From Oscillospiraceae bacterium (lineage in GTDB: Bacteria; Bacillota; Clostridia; Oscillospirales; Acutalibacteraceae): a DNA stretch of 61,415 nucleotides. Under the pieces are notes generated by a model, which was not told the origin of the DNA, did not search any database, and saw only the letters and a list, made by a program, of their open reading frames with translations. The DNA is taken from NCBI GenBank assembly GCA_015066365.1, contig SVON01000003.1:1-61415 (forward strand), given 5' to 3'. Of this stretch, positions 60,973 to 61,415 are shown in pieces; position 1 is the stretch's first letter; each line of letters begins with the position of its first letter. The position numbers were made by a program, and so were the translations under genes.

Positions 60973-61415
60973 ATGCAAATCTCTATCACCAAAACCACCA
61001 ATCCGGCGGCGAAACCCGCCCCGGATACCTTGGGCTTCGGTAAGATTTTTACCGACCACATGTTTTTGATGGACTGGACGGAGGGCGAGGGCTGGCACGA
61101 TGCCCGCATTGTGCCCTTCGGCCCCTTGTCCATCCATCCCGCCTCCACCGTTCTGCACTACGGCTCCGAGATCTTCGAGGGCCTGAAGGCCTACCGTCGT
61201 GCCGACGGTCAGGTGCAGTTGTTCCGTCCTATTGAGAATATCCGCCGGATGAACAACTCCGCCCAGCGTATGTGCCTGCCCCAAATCCCCGAGGATATGG
61301 CATTGGAAGCGCTTACAGAGTTTGTCAAGGTGGAGCAGGAGTGGACCCCCTCCGCTCCCGGTACCTCTCTATACCTGCGCCCCTTTATGTTTGGCAACGA
61401 TGAGAGCTTGGGTGT
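60973..61415 (+). CDS. ilvE: Branched-chain amino acid aminotransferase, N-terminal part
   Basis: About 147 codons before the window ends. LGFGKIFTDHMFLMDWTEGEGWHDARIVPFGPLSIHPASTVLHYGSEIFEGLKAYR and the RPIENIRRMNNSAQRMCLP stretch are typical of IlvE group II (fold type IV PLP enzymes). It interconverts branched 2-oxoacids and valine, isoleucine or leucine with glutamate. It is 13 bases after the gamma subunit gene behind AAGGAG, so it is in the Val T-box operon. The PLP lysine lies beyond the window. Confidence 0.94.
   Translation, partial: MQISITKTTNPAAKPAPDTLGFGKIFTDHMFLMDWTEGEGWHDARIVPFGPLSIHPASTVLHYGSEIFEGLKAYRRADGQVQLFRPIENIRRMNNSAQRMCLPQIPEDMALEALTEFVKVEQEWTPSAPGTSLYLRPFMFGNDESLG

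Overview
The window looks like chromosome from a spore-forming, GC-rich Clostridia member, most like the Oscillospiraceae/Ruminococcaceae of the gut. Evidence: Firmicute-type leaders (two T-boxes and a tetrahydrofolate riboswitch), sporulation genes (spoIID, spoIVB), strong AGGAGG ribosome sites with consensus sigma-A promoters, an LPXTG pilus operon with a class C sortase, ferredoxin-dependent 2-oxoacid metabolism, and a TGTAANCGNTTACA LacI/CcpA-type operator. The taxonomic placement is inference. No rRNA, tRNA, CRISPR, phage or transposase gene was seen.

Layout. 1-12.1 kb: end of rpsO, a structured leader and pnp, two small membrane proteins, a MITE-like inverted repeat, hflX, a PRPP synthetase, a lipid kinase, glycogen phosphorylase and two unknown membrane proteins. 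12.4-19.7 kb: proS, then a run of two cyclophilins flanking a Cys-rich protein, an alpha/beta hydrolase, a membrane-anchored MurF-like ligase and ddl. 19.9-28.8 kb: a Na/Pi transporter, a heterodimeric ABC exporter, an autoregulated LacI-family repressor, an EamA permease, DUF2461 and YwlG proteins. 28.9-38.6 kb: Mrp ATPase, a THF-riboswitch-controlled folT-folC pair, a D,D-carboxypeptidase, spoIID, two tail-to-tail overlapping unknown genes, GAPDH and spoIVB. A 150-160 bp repeat with 11 bp terminal inverted repeats sits directly behind both proS and the GAPDH gene.

38.7-48.2 kb is one pilus operon: coiled-coil protein, signal peptidase I, a 1441-residue LPTTG adhesin, an LPETG major pilin, a class C sortase, a PPETG minor pilin, and a sortase-fold protein in which His, Cys and Arg of the active site all appear replaced. 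The adhesin's CHAP-like domain also appears to lack its catalytic Cys and His. A very stable GC hairpin lies between pilin and sortase, where it could set subunit-to-enzyme ratio. A giant ABC/FtsX-type transporter lies convergent to it.

52.4-61.4 kb is the most striking region. Two paralogous proteins, each an XRE helix-turn-helix plus cupin fused to an AMP-forming acyl-CoA synthetase, each have their own consensus promoter and full T-box leader. Aligning the two specifier loops gives ATC (Ile) for the first and GTA (Val) for the second. The second heads an operon with a P-loop ATPase, a 2[4Fe-4S] ferredoxin subunit, the three subunits of a VOR-type 2-oxoacid:ferredoxin oxidoreductase, and ilvE (cut by the window end). 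Because T-boxes switch genes on when the cognate amino acid is scarce, I infer an anabolic route: branched short-chain acids are activated to CoA esters, reductively carboxylated to branched 2-oxoacids, and transaminated to isoleucine and valine.
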